64,000 bases of DNA from Owenia fusiformis (GCA_903813345.2 CAIIXF020000004.1:23065985-23129984), one strand, 5' to 3'. Shown: positions 44,476 to 55,934, counted from the stretch's first letter. Notes: generated by a model not told the origin, from the sequence alone. A program made the numbers and translations.

Positions 44476-44580
44476 TACGGACCGGACATGTTTTAAAAGT
44501 ACAGGTCCGTATGTCCGGCAAACCATGGTACGGACCAGACATATTCTGAAATTACAAGTCCGTATGTCCGGCAAACAATT
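44476..44580 (+). repeat. Two 53-bp tandem units with inverted motif (TACGGACC...GGTCCGTA)
   Basis: Units at 44476-44528 and 44529-44580 both hold 'tacggacc.gacat' and 'agtccgtatgtccggcaaac'. The LTR element inserted exactly at the TACG opening the first unit. Confidence 0.75.
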
Positions 44581-44615
44581 TTTCGTTAGGAAATACCCTG
44601 GTGACTATATTGTAT

Positions 44616-44720
44616 TAGCCTTGCCCAAGTCGGTGTCTTTTACTTATCTTGATTTCTATTATGACCGCGGAAATAATTCAAGATCAGATTAGTAAAAAAA
44701 TACCGACTTAGGCAAGGCTA
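44616..44720. mobile_element. Hairpin MITE, AGCCTTGCC family
   Basis: 105-bp near-perfect fold-back: TAGCCTTGCCCAAGTCGGT...ACCGACTTAGGCAAGGCTA. The same end is seen at 17455 and 60098. Confidence 0.85.
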
Positions 44721-45566
44721 GTAATATTGTATTTGTGTTACTGTATATCTGGCCATGCTCTACAACATCACGTATTACGAACAGACATTCTAGATTGTAT
44801 TATTCAAAAATATTCATTTTTATGATGAATACAAATAGTCATGAAGTATTTGAAACACACGCGGCGTTTCTTAAAATCAACCCCATATTAAAATAAAATG
44901 TACAACAGTATACTGATAATACATTTTTGTATTAATCGAAACTTAAATCTTTAATGATGTTCATACTAATATTCCCGTTTTTGTGTAGCGTAATGTATAA
45001 TGAAGCATAAACTTAAGCTTGTTGTTACAATCAGCAAACAAAAATAGTTGATAGTCCTCTAACGCCACCAATCTCAGAATGTTTCTTAATATAAAGGTCC
45101 ATGACTATTTTTCAATGTTTAACTTAGCATTATACCATTTCAATCTGTGCCATGTTCATAGAATTAGGTAATTTTTATAATTATGCACTATTCCCCGATC
45201 CAATCCGCCTCTGCATATATAAGTGTTGATTTTAACATGTCTCTCTCTTTGGAAGAGACATTCAAAGTCAAAGGAAGGATTTGCACATTTGTTCCCAGTC
45301 TATTTGATGCTATTACATTTAACTTGTTCTAATGTTCCAGTGTTTAATGCTTCAATGTTCTTGCAGTATTCTTGTACAGTAATCTGTAGTCTTGTCAAAC
45401 TCTTTCATGGATAGGATGAATTGATCCGCCTTCAAATTAATTACTAGGTGGTCCAGATAGCACTAATTTACTTTTCATATGGGGATCCGGACCAATAGGC
45501 TCAGCGAGTCTGCTTTTTGGAAATCGATCACCATTTTACCTTTTGCTCAAGGTAGACAATCTTGTA
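44721..45566. other. Intergenic, no gene seen
   Basis: AT-rich. No exon recognised. Confidence 0.45.
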
Positions 45567-45680
45567 CACTACTGTCTTTTCACCATCTAACCCATTATGT
45601 CCCAGTGTCACATTCAACACAAGGTTGAAACCTTTAATACACGGGTTTCCTTTACACCATCTCCTTCCTTATGCTGTTTA
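45567..45680 (-). pseudogene. Relic of a collagen exon (gene D/E type)
   Basis: 'cttttcaccatctaacccat' followed by 'gtttcctttacacca' and 'tctccttcctta' align in order with the collagen part of gene E exon 1 (about 51430-51540), but with gaps and no open frame. It is a remnant of another tandem copy downstream of gene E. Confidence 0.65.
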
Positions 45681-45903
45681 ATTGAATAAACAAGCATCTT
45701 GGTTTCACATGACTCGCCTCCTTCAAAATATTCTAAAGATTATTTTGTAAAACCGTTTCTTACATTTTATATACAAACCCATAAAGGACATAATGCTTCG
45801 ATATAATCAGTCTCTTTGAGATAAAAGCAATTGCTTTCACAAAATTGTTAAAATTTGACAATTTCAGAAACATAAAGAGTGTTCGTCATCTTCAAAATTA
45901 GAG

Positions 45904-46924
45904 CTAGCCGCGACTACGACGTGTCTTACATGCTATAGAAACTGCGTATCCGATTTTGGGTCGGGGGGAATTACACGTTTGACCTTCCTTGAAATCACTA
46001 CATTGACATCTTGCCTTAGCGGTAGCTTTGGCCGTTTTAACATCAGCATTAGAAGCTACGTATATGCCAAAACCTTCTCCACTAATGAGAGATGCAGAAG
46101 GTGGTTTGAACGAAACTATCGCTGCATCATTGAAAGATGTGTTTGTCTGGTATTGCTGTAAACTAGAGGCCACATTCTCTACTGTACATGCTGTGCCCTC
46201 TACAAGCACTTCTACGATAGTCTGGTCTGACGCGACACCAGCTTGTGTCAGTATATCTCCACTTCCTTTGAATTCAATACATGCTGTTTGATCAATGGTC
46301 GTGTCTTCACGGATACCGAACACCTTCCCCAAGGTTTCTGGGTGATTTCCTCCTCTGCTAACAACTCTTACAGCTGATTCCTCTGTTGTCCTATCAACAA
46401 GCACGCGAATTTTTATATACCCAACCCAATATAAGTCTTCGACTCTGGGAAACCAAGCTAAAGGCCAAAGCGTTTGCACTGAAGGGCAATCCTGTTGCAG
46501 ATTCTCGCATACAGAATACTCAAATAAGGAAACATTACTTTGATAAAAACTATAATGTGGGGCCGTTTCATTTGCTTTTAAACACATAGCATAAGACAGT
46601 GAACTTGGAAATGCACATCTCCAGCTATCACAAAATATACAGTCGGTGTGACGCAAAGTTTCAGAACAACTCACACAAAATTGTGAACTCTTATTGTAAC
46701 AAAGAGTGTTATTGCTGTGAAACACAGGACCATTTGACATGAGTGGGAACACTGATGTCTCAATGACTCTCCCTCGACTTTCACTTGGACTTAGTTGATC
46801 GACTGTTATATTCACACCAGACACAGTTGAACTTGATCCACCAAGTAATGATGAAGCGCTCAATGCACCAGATGGACTTTCCAAGAAAATGTATCCATGG
46901 AATCGGGAATCACCACAAACTGTT
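45904..46924 (-). CDS. Gene E: CILP C-terminal part after the frameshift
   Basis: The frame resumes with 'LTVCGD' and runs to TAG at 45904. It matches gene F ('PHYSFYQ', 'GIREDTTIDQTACIEFKG', 'GIYV..N.DV.TAK'). An extra Cys-rich segment of about 34 residues (46700-46600) is absent from F. Confidence 0.85.
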
Positions 46925-49900
46925 AGTATGCAGTCTTATTCGATGTTACACCTGTCAAAGAATCATAACTCATACTGCCTGTGACAGTTCGTCCTGCGCT
47001 CCCCATTGTTTGATCCAACGCAATTACGGTGGGGTCTAAAATACGGTCCCAGGGTAATGATGGTGTAGTCAAACTTGGTTCACTATATGCTTTTACTTTT
47101 ATGAAACAGTAATTTAAACTGTCGTCGTCAAAGTTGAACCAGTAACGATCTGTTATGACTGTGTCACCAACAAAAAAGTCTGTGGTGCCCCCTTGGGATC
47201 GCTTTTTTCTTGCTTTCGAAACTCGTCTCAAATTCCCTTCAAATTCCCATCTGGCCGAGGAGGGATTAAAAGACCATAATTTTACACTAGTTGCATTATT
47301 CAGTCCTGCACCTATGACATCAGCACTTATTGCCATCCCTACTTCTCCTTTGATGCTAAGATCATTTCCGGCCAAATCACTAAATGCTAGGTGGAACATT
47401 CCGAATGTTTGCAATGACCCAATATCCCCATTGTCATCAGTGAAAGTTAAATCCCCAACCATGGCGTCAAGGAGGTCAGTATCCCGAGGGTCTATAAAAT
47501 TTATAGCCGCTTGAACAGGACCACTGTATTTCGTACCATCAGCTTTGTAAAATGACTCACCGGGAATGATGACGTCAGCAAATGAACTCCCAGACGTTGA
47601 GTTAGCCAAGGAGAGAGTTGTTGTTTCTGATGAGGGAATTTCTACAACAGTAGATTTTCTCAAAAGAGGAATGTCTCTGTAAAAATTACCAGAATAATCT
47701 TTGGGTATGTTAAATACCTTAGATGTCTCAATGAAGTTATTTTTGATAAATCCTTCCTTGAAAGTGACTACGATCCTTGCCATGTCAAGAGCGACGGGAA
47801 AATTGAACTCACCATTATAACTAGTTGTTGCAACCTCTTCATCAAATAAATATACCTTCCCAAATCTAAGAGGAAAGTTTGCGTCAACTATATCATGAGC
47901 ATACCCGCTAAATGTAACCTTGCGATTGGTAGCAATGATATTACCCCCAACATTAGCTTGATTACAAATTATACAACCACACTCCAAAGTCACAACAATG
48001 TCCAGTGAGTAGTCTGCACATGCAAGTCGTCTGTCTATTTGGTGAGTCGACCCACAACAATACTCAGATTCGGCGTTTGCCTTTGGTCGCTCTATACACT
48101 TGTTTCTACGGCAACGGCCAACTTCGTACAGCAGTGGATTTTCTCCAGTCTGTGGACAGTCCTTCGGCAAGACTTTGAGATGTGATAGGGGCGACGAATC
48201 ACAGAAACTCCTACCGTCATCTAAAATGACTCATACATTTACACGATGCGATATATATTCAGTATTTATATGTTTTTCCGAAATCTCTAGACTAAAGAGA
48301 ATAGTTTGAAAATATAAAATTATTAATAGAGAGATAAATTATGGAACAAATAAATTAAATATCAATTACTTTTTACATCAAGGGAAGCAATGTTGGATAC
48401 TGCAGAACCATATTTGGAGCTAGCTTTACAATGATAAGACCCCTTGTCACCATCAATGACACCATTTAAAGATAACTGGTTATCATTTATTGATGGGTTG
48501 GTTGTGATAAGTTCCCCGTTCTTGAACCTGAAATTAATGGGATGTATTTTACAATTTAGACAAATTTGGATATTTATGCACCATCGATCCAAAATAATGT
48601 AAACTTAATCAGATTTCACACTTTTAAAAGTCTATCTTGCCTTTTTAAGTAACTTCATTATGGGTATGCACAGAATCCTTGAACAATTGTGTATACTAGC
48701 TTACCACTGATATACGTCAGGTGGTGGTTTTCCTATAGCTCGACACGTGAAGTTGACGAAATCACCAGTTAATGCTACTGCATCTTGAGGATGGCTCACT
48801 ACTTCTATTGATTCTAAAAAGGAGTTGACTATCTTTAAAATATATACAAACAAGGTTCTGGTCGCAGTTCATTTTCATATTCATATTATATGATATTGAA
48901 GCAGATCGACACAAATCTAAACAATAATGAAATATTTTTGTCTGTATCTAGATAAAGTTGAATTGTGTAAATTAACTGGTACTGCACATTAGCATTTCAC
49001 TTCTATAGGCTATAGGTGGCTTAACCTGTTGTTTCCATGGTGACAATAATAGGATCGGAAGAAACTCCCGCAACTGAAAATGTTGCATCCATATATTTTT
49101 TGACTTCTTGAATATCAACAAGTCTGATTCACAAAGATAATCAATTGTAGTCAGGGCTATATATGGTTTACCTGTTGTTTCCATTGTAACCACAATTGGA
49201 TCGGAAGAGACCCCACCAACAGATAATGTGACATCCACATACTTCGACTTCTTGAATATCAACAAGTCTGATTCACAAAGATAATCAATTGTAGTCCCAT
49301 TTGAATCAGCGGTTGTTCCCAATATTTCATACTGTGTCTCCAACTTAGCAACTGTCACGCCATCTATCGGGACCATTTTCGTATTGAAAACTTGTATGTG
49401 TCTCATATTAGATGGACAAATACAAGCCGTACAGTTTCCATTTAAACGTTTATTTGATGGACACGTTTTGTCACAATCTGTAAGGCAAATAGAGGTGTTG
49501 ATAATATACCCTAATAACATTTTAGCAGTTTAGTGTACATGTGTTGATCTATATATCTATCCCTGAGATACATGAACACATGGTGCTCTTATAATATGTC
49601 ACTTTATGAGACATTGTATTGGTTGAGAGGAGAGATTAGTTGATGGTTTTTTAAAGAGCAACACAATGTCCTTGCTTGTCACTCCAGGTAGTTAACATAT
49701 TAACCCCTAATTGTTTACCTGGACACAATCCATTGTCGCAAAATCTTGAGACGCTATCCTCTCCATCACAATCAATATCCCACGGTGACGTCTTCCGACA
49801 AAGCCTCGTTCTGGTCTGAGTTCCACTATCACACGTGACACTGCAACGTGACCAAGGACTCCATTTTGTCCACATCCCGTAAGTTACTGAAGATGTAAAT

Positions 49901-51830
49901 ATGGCTACAGTATATGTGGAAACTTTGTGGTTTTTACAATGTATATTCATTTGAATGTACAGTGTAATATCATTAATTTGAATCCCTCCTTCAATTAACT
50001 ATATTATCTTGATTATTTTTTTTACTGAAACTCACTTTAAATGCATCAACGACACACAGTTTTTGATAACAACGCCACCTATCTTATGAAGACCTATTCA
50101 AGGTCGCCAAAACCTTCACTGCTTGATTTCGACTTCGTTAAATAGACGTACTTGAGAAACGTATTAATTATTGTTCGAACTCAACTGATGAAATGATATT
50201 AAATTACCTATGAAAGCATCATCTCCATTTACTAAATCGTCATTAATCAAAGCCTCTTCAATTGTCATCTCCTCGTTTTGTTGCACTGCAGTTGTCGGAA
50301 CACCAAATTAATTTTGGAATAAAAATGATAAATGACAAAACATTACAAAAACATTACCATTGTTTTGATTTATTTACCATTCCCTAAATCAAAGAGTGAT
50401 ATTTTCGATATAAATATTTTTTCTGGAATAATGGATTGATCTAAAAACACCTGTTTTTCGATGTCAAAAAGACTCACAATACTATAACTATCTAAGTTTG
50501 CTTTAGCTTATTCCACATGGTTGCTACTCGATCGGTGTAGGCACGTTAGACTACACAACAAATAAAAAGGTATAGAATGTTATAAAATGGTGCAGGTTCT
50601 TATGGGTCGGCAAGCCTACAATTTATTGTACATTATATACAATCGCCGTTCTGCACTTCATACTCTTTTATCTAAATTTAAAACACTTTTTTATTTTCCT
50701 GAGAAAACACGGTTATCATCGATATAAAAGAATAACATTTGATAAAAAGGGTTTTCTCATGTCGGCCCAATACGTGACTATATAGCTATTTCGCCTAATG
50801 TGCTAGCATTTTGATTATTTCAAACTTCACGACGGGACAACCTGACAACAGCAAAGTCAGATTCCGCTGGGAAAAATAGCGGACGGTAGATCGTAATCAA
50901 ATTGATTTTCTTCCATTGCACATTTAATAGAGCACGGCACTAACGTAGATTGGGTTCCTTTGGTATAATCAATTATGTTTTTCGAAAACCGAGAGGAAGT
51001 CCTTAAATGTACCGATTTAAAATATGACACTCGACAACGACAAATCCATATACCATTTGCCATTATCCTCGTTGTTTTTTAATTCAGAATCCGTTGTCTC
51101 CTCATGGTTTTGAAGAAGAGTTGAAACGGCAGTTACGTCTCCCATTTTTGATAATGAATTTCATGTCACGGTGTTCTATTGCGAACTTTTAATGATCGTA
51201 TAACCATTTCATGAACTGATTACCATATATAGCCAGTACTGTACTGATCGATGTTTTTTTCTAAAAAGTAAATACATACTTACCGTCTTCTCTATTTCCT
51301 GGTTCACCCCTTTGTCCACGTGGTCCTGGTGGACCAGATGGTCCTTGAATAGAAACAGCATTTTCTCCTTTTGACCCCCGATCACCTTTTTCGCCTTTTG
51401 CACCTGGCAGGCCATTCGCACCTCTATCGCCCTTTTCACCATCTAACCCATTTTGTCCTATGTCACCTTCATCTCCCTTTGGGCCTTGTGGACCAGTTTC
51501 ACCTTTTACACCAGGATTCCCTTTAAGCCCTCTCCTTCCTGGAATACGCCTACACTTACATTTACAAGCTTCATCACATTTCCCGTCCAACTGTCCAACT
51601 AGGGTTTTCAGTTTGATATCATTATCTTTCAATGCAGCAATTTCCTTATTTTGGTCTCCTATGCGTTGTTGCTGTTTACCAACTATTATTGAAAGGCTAT
51701 TGACAGCTAATGTGAGTTGCGTGATTTCGGCATCGGTTGGTGTCGCTCCAACTTGAATTGTATAAAATTCTGAAGTGCTCAGTAGAGTTAGCCCAATTCC
51801 AATTAGGTACGTCATTAGGGAAGAGACCAT
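45904..51830 (-). CDS. Gene E: collagen-TSP1-Ig-CILP matrix protein (7 exons, one frameshift)
   Basis: Exons are 51830-51284, 50285-50208, 49886-49719, 49477-49172, 48813-48705, 48527-48370 and 48220-45904, with GT/AG borders. Junctions are phase 1 except the phase-2 split inside the Ig domain. Order: signal peptide, coiled coil, Gly-X-Y repeat, acidic linker, TSP1, Cys-rich module, I-set Ig, and a CILP-type C-terminal region. The total length is one base short of a multiple of three. A single-base deletion near 46930 relative to gene F shifts the frame and creates a stop; otherwise it would be about 1227 residues. Vertebrate CILP has TSP1 and Ig but no collagen stalk (family knowledge). It is either a recent pseudogene, an allele, or a sequencing error. 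Confidence 0.75.
46923..48220 (-). CDS. Gene E exon 7, first part: CILP-like region
   Basis: Acceptor 'gagtcattttag', phase 1. It includes a Cys-rich start ('CPQTGENP', 'VGRCRRNKC', 'SEYCC'), the carboxypeptidase-regulatory-like 'KVTFSGYAHDIVDA' stretch, and 'PGESFYKADGTKYSGPVQ'. It also includes the basic site 'KARKKRSQ' before 'FFVGDTVITDRYWFNFD'. In vertebrate CILP a furin-type cleavage occurs at the equivalent place (family knowledge). Confidence 0.88.
48370..48813 (-). CDS. Gene E exons 5-6: I-set immunoglobulin domain
   Basis: Exons 48813-48705 and 48527-48370, split in phase 2 at the conserved Trp codon (TG|G). Ig hallmarks: 'VNFTCRAIGKPPPDV', the Trp, and 'DKGSYHC' near the end. Confidence 0.9.
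48990..49171 (-). pseudogene. Partial tandem duplicate of gene E exon 4
   Basis: Repeats the last ~140 bp of exon 4 and the first intron bases ('ACAACAG|gt.aa.cca..tatagcc'). An extra base in the A-run shifts the frame, and the donor reads gttaag. It is unlikely to be used. Confidence 0.8.
49172..49477 (-). CDS. Gene E exon 4: Cys-rich/beta-sandwich-like module
   Basis: 306 nt, phase 1 to 1. A Cys-rich start ('DCDKTCPSNKRLNGNCTACIC') is followed by 'VFNTKMVPIDGVTVAKLET', a pattern of carboxypeptidase-regulatory-like folds, which also follow TSP1 in CILP (family knowledge, fold inferred). Confidence 0.75.
49719..49886 (-). CDS. Gene E exon 3: thrombospondin type 1 domain
   Basis: 168 nt, phase 1 to 1. 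'WTKWSPWSRCSVTCDSGTQT' with six cysteines to 'CDNGLCPG'. Confidence 0.93.
50208..50285 (-). CDS. Gene E exon 2: acidic linker
   Basis: 78 nt, phase 1 to 1, encoding QQNEEMTIEEALINDD and onward. The intron before it is homologous to that before gene D exon 3. In gene D the linker follows TSP1, here it precedes it. Confidence 0.65.
51284..51830 (-). CDS. Gene E exon 1: signal peptide, coiled coil, collagen-like repeat
   Basis: A signal peptide (MVSSLMTYLIGIGLTLLSTS), a coiled coil about residues 32-85, a Cys cluster (CDEACKCKC) and Gly-X-Y triplets about 97-179. Donor 'gaagacg|gtaagt', phase 1. Confidence 0.9.
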
Positions 51831-53300
51831 GCTTTTCTATTATAATACGCTTAAGCTAGTGTTGTTACGCACACTAACATGCGTCTAATCTTTTGAACAG
51901 AAGTATAGCCTGTTTATATTCACTAGTTTAGTTTAAAACCATTAATCACAACATAAATTATATTTTTCATCATCTTTAACTGTTCCTTAACGATGCAGAC
52001 CTCCTCAATAATTTTTACAGACTTATTTTGGACATATGAAAGGCGTACCTCATACTGCAATCAAGCGTTCGTTCAGGACGCATACTCCCTCCCCCCTTAT
52101 TAAACTAATTCTGGGGTATGGCGCATTTGTCTCTAAATAGTCATTTCTGATGCACTGTTCTCTGATAAAAACGTTTTGCTTAGGAAGAAATGTCCATAAG
52201 GATTAAAAATGTGTATGATGATCACGTATGAGTTATAAGTTATACGAGTTAAAGAAGTTATGAGAAGCGTTTGCATGGATAAATATTTCTTAGGATTGAC
52301 ACGTTGAAAGTTATCATTCTGTAGTACCCACTTTGTGTGGAGACTAGTTTAATCTCTCAAGAGGTATGTAACTTTAATGCAATATTATTTGTTAAAATCC
52401 TTACCTAAACCATAAAACATGAAAATGTTGGTGAGAAAAGTATTAATCAAAGTCACCCAAATTTGTATAGATAATGATGTCATAAATTATATCTTTTATA
52501 CACATACACTCTTTATTCGCCAACTCCAGGTAAATAGCTACCAGGCACCTACTTTACAAAAACTATAATTTTACTATTCATGTTTAGTCTTGCAATATAT
52601 TGTCAACGCAGACATTTTTTGTGCAAACCAGAAAGGGTTCAAAACTTGTGATTTCTAAATAACTTCGCTATAGATTAAATTTCAGATAGAATACTAATAA
52701 ATGAATAAGAGAACGAACATTAAGTATACGTATTACTAAAATTATAAGAGTCTATCTTTCAATAAGAAATTTATCTACACAAAAGAATACAAACGACATA
52801 ACACATTGACCTGTGATTAATAATCTTATAATTATTAAATACACATTTTCGAAGAGCGGAATGAAACAATGTGTTATTTTTGGAAGTTTTTTGCAACTTA
52901 AGGTAAGTCTCTCCCGGACACATAGTGTGTTGCACTTGGCCTGGCTACTAACTTTTGATAAGATATAGGGTAAACTGTTGTAATGGTCACCCATGGGAAA
53001 CTCTTTTGAAGTCTCCAACCTAACATCTATGGTATGAAAATCCCAGGATGCCGAATAAACGAGCTGGTAGCACAATATAGCGCAGGGATATTGGAACTGA
53101 TATTTACATACCCTATATACATGTCCAGTATTGTTTGTTTTTTGATATTCGATGGTTTCAGAAGTGATATTCGAAGGTTTAGAATTTTCAAATGTTTTCA
53201 ATTTCTTTGTCAATAATTTTATTGAAACTTATTTCAATTTATTCTTCTTTTTTTCAATTTTTTTTCAAGTATCTTTTTAATTTTTAATTTTTTTTCAATT
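51831..53300. other. Upstream region of gene E; no gene seen
   Basis: The likely promoter of gene E lies here. A 153-codon minus-strand open frame at 52752-53213 has no recognisable domain or splice context. A T-rich tract (53218-53310) with repeated 'tttttttcaa' is low-complexity. Confidence 0.4.
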
Positions 53301-53480
53301 TTTTTTGCTGGGTAATGATTTCAAATGAGATAAACGAACAATCCTATGGTTTTTCAAAAATATCAATCATATTCACTCATAGATATGACAGTAACTTCAC
53401 TCATTCGCTGCGCTCACTCATTAAGATATAAATATCTACTCATGGATATAAATGATATTTTTTCAAAACCATAGGATATT
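53300..53480. repeat. Palindromic repeat ATCCTATGGTTTT
   Basis: Arms 'atcctatggtttttcaaaaa' and 'tttttcaaaaccataggat' flank 'tcattcgctgcgctcactca'. A diverged relative lies at 53990-54125 with 'gtcctatgattttttcag' and 'tcaaaattataggatatcc'. Confidence 0.75.
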
Positions 53481-53984
53481 CCAATATTGTTTTTAGTCAC
53501 GTGTAGGACATGGACCAATCAGAGTGTGAGGAATACGATAGGAATACACCAAATCAAAATATCAATCAACCCTACATCACACAAGGTAAACAGCATGTAC
53601 GTATATAATGTTAAGCACATAATACACGCCTAATTGTCTTATTTAATTTCAAACAGTATTTATTTTCATAAAGGCAAAGTCATATTTATATTGGAAATAA
53701 TCGTATATAATTATTTATCCTACACTTAGTGACTTAAATGTATAATAACATTAAAAATAAATTTGATATATATTTGCAAAATGAATAACCGGAGGATATC
53801 GCCACGATGTACTCAGGAAAACCACTATGCAGTGAATATCGTGACGATATACTCCGGAAAACCCAATATGCGGAGGATATATTGTGCTTGTTGATTTCCC
53901 GCCAAATTGACTCTGTTTGGCATGAAATTCATTTACAATGATATTATACATTCAGTACACTCCTTGTAAGTGTAGAATAATAAG

Positions 53985-54125
53985 AACGTCCTATGATTTT
54001 TTCAGAATGTCATTTTAATCTACACGGTGATATTGATATATGCAATCGTTCGCATTGCTCTCTCGTGCAGACATCAAAATCACCTCGTAGATAAAAATGA
54101 TATTCCTCAAAATTATAGGATATCC
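53985..54125. repeat. Palindromic repeat, diverged copy
   Basis: The same layout as 53300-53480, including a centre 'gttcgcattgctctctcgtg'. Confidence 0.6.
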
Positions 54126-55833
54126 TATAAAAGCATAGGGCGATAAAAACTGCAACCTTCTAAATCTTAAATATAGAAATTTTTAAAGTATTCAACAACG
54201 TGAGATTCACTATACAGTAAGGATATGTTTAATAAAGCATACCATCGTTATTGTAATCAGCGAGCAAAAATAATTTCGAGTCCTCCCATAAGTAATAGCT
54301 TTTACTTAGCTTGTATTCGAGGAGGATTGACCCCCAGGATCGACAATCGATATTGTCCAACAATGAAAACGTCGAAATGTCATTATTTTCTGAAATTATT
54401 ACCAATCATAAATTCAAAATTAACAGTCCAAAAGATTCAAACCAATATCTCGATCATTTCTTGAGTTTGGGAATTTTTCGTTTAGGAATAAGACCAAAAT
54501 TCAAGATTAAAATCTTCAAGTGAACAAAATGGCGGCTGTTTGAATTCAAAGGAGGGCGAGTTGTTTGTAGAATGAATCGGGTTTTTTTTTTCATGAATTT
54601 CGCTTATGTTTTTCATCCAAAAAACATCAATACACTTTAAAACATTTTGTTTACTTTAAGATTACACCATGTAATCCAAAAATATATTTCTCGTTTTCAA
54701 AAATAATCCATGGATTAACACCCAGGTATTTTTATTTTTCAAACTTCAGAGGGCTGGGAATCATTGATGCTCAACGCTTTTGAATATGATAAATGCTGTT
54801 TTAAATAGGTTTTACGTAGGCCAATAATTTCTCAAATCATGTAAGCTGAATGCATTCCATAATCCCTAGAATATTCTCTTGGAGGAATCCAATGGTAGTT
54901 CCAAGCAGATTTTTAGATGGCAGGTAAGTAAATTCTTTAGTACTCGCCTTATTGGGTTGAGTTAGTTTATATTCAAAAATTATATATGATTCTGTAAAGA
55001 TGTCAGTGTGGATGCTATATAGATTGCACACGTATGGTAAGTTGTATAATCCTATATTATGTAACACGAGTACAGTTTTGGTTGACATGATTGTGACTGA
55101 GTGAGAGATTAAACTCTTTAAGGTAGTTCTGCATGTTGATAATTTTTACTAATTTTGGTGATGAATAAATTATCTGATAATTATAAATTGGGCAATATTT
55201 TTGACATTTTAAGTGGATATAAAGAATTATGGTAACATACACATGGACCATGCATACACATACAATTACAAATGTGAAAATATTGTCCCTTTCATTGATT
55301 ATCGGTATTTATAATCATGAAAATTATTGAAAAATATCGAGACATGTCTACCTTAAAATCAGATTGGCTTACAAGTACCCTAAGCTATTTTCACATTTTT
55401 ATTGCAAGAAAATCTTTTTGCAAGGGTTACAAAGGTTGAAATATTGTGGTGGCTCTATTTGGCTGGAGTTTAATATTCAGACCTAGCTATAGGTATTATT
55501 ATTATATGTACACTAGTATCTTGTTGACCTATATTCAGCACTGTATTGATGAATGGGCCACTTATGAGGGCCAATATTCAATCATAAAGTGTACAGGGGT
55601 AGATATGCTAAACCAAGAAGTCTTTTTGTGTCTGTCAAAATTCATTTGCATCCTACACATCCCAACATATTATCCAAATATGTTATTAATTAATGAAACA
55701 TAACAGTATAATCTTTGGATTTAGAAAGTTGTATGGGATTTCATTAGTATAAAAGTTGCTTTTGAAGCATTTTTCTATAGCCATTTTGTAGGAAAAAAAT
55801 GATGGAAAAATGTATAATCTTTTAATTTGAAGT

Positions 55834-55934
55834 ATGACCTGAATCGATTGCAAACTTTATATTTGCACATCTGATGTGATATACCATTTGTGTCATACTG
55901 TGAAATTATTTAATTTGCAATCGATTCAGGTCAT
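55834..55934. repeat. Perfect 21-bp inverted repeat with 59-bp spacer
   Basis: 'atgacctgaatcgattgcaa' begins at 55834 and its exact reverse complement ends at 55934. It would fold into a stem-loop. Confidence 0.9.

Noticed and set aside
46028-46589. Plus-strand open frames opposite gene E
   Set aside because: Antisense shadows of the CILP exon; equivalent frames appear opposite gene F, explained by codon composition.
52752-53213. 153-codon open frame on the minus strand upstream of gene E
   Set aside because: No domain, no signal peptide, no splice context, in low-complexity AT-rich DNA; consistent with chance.
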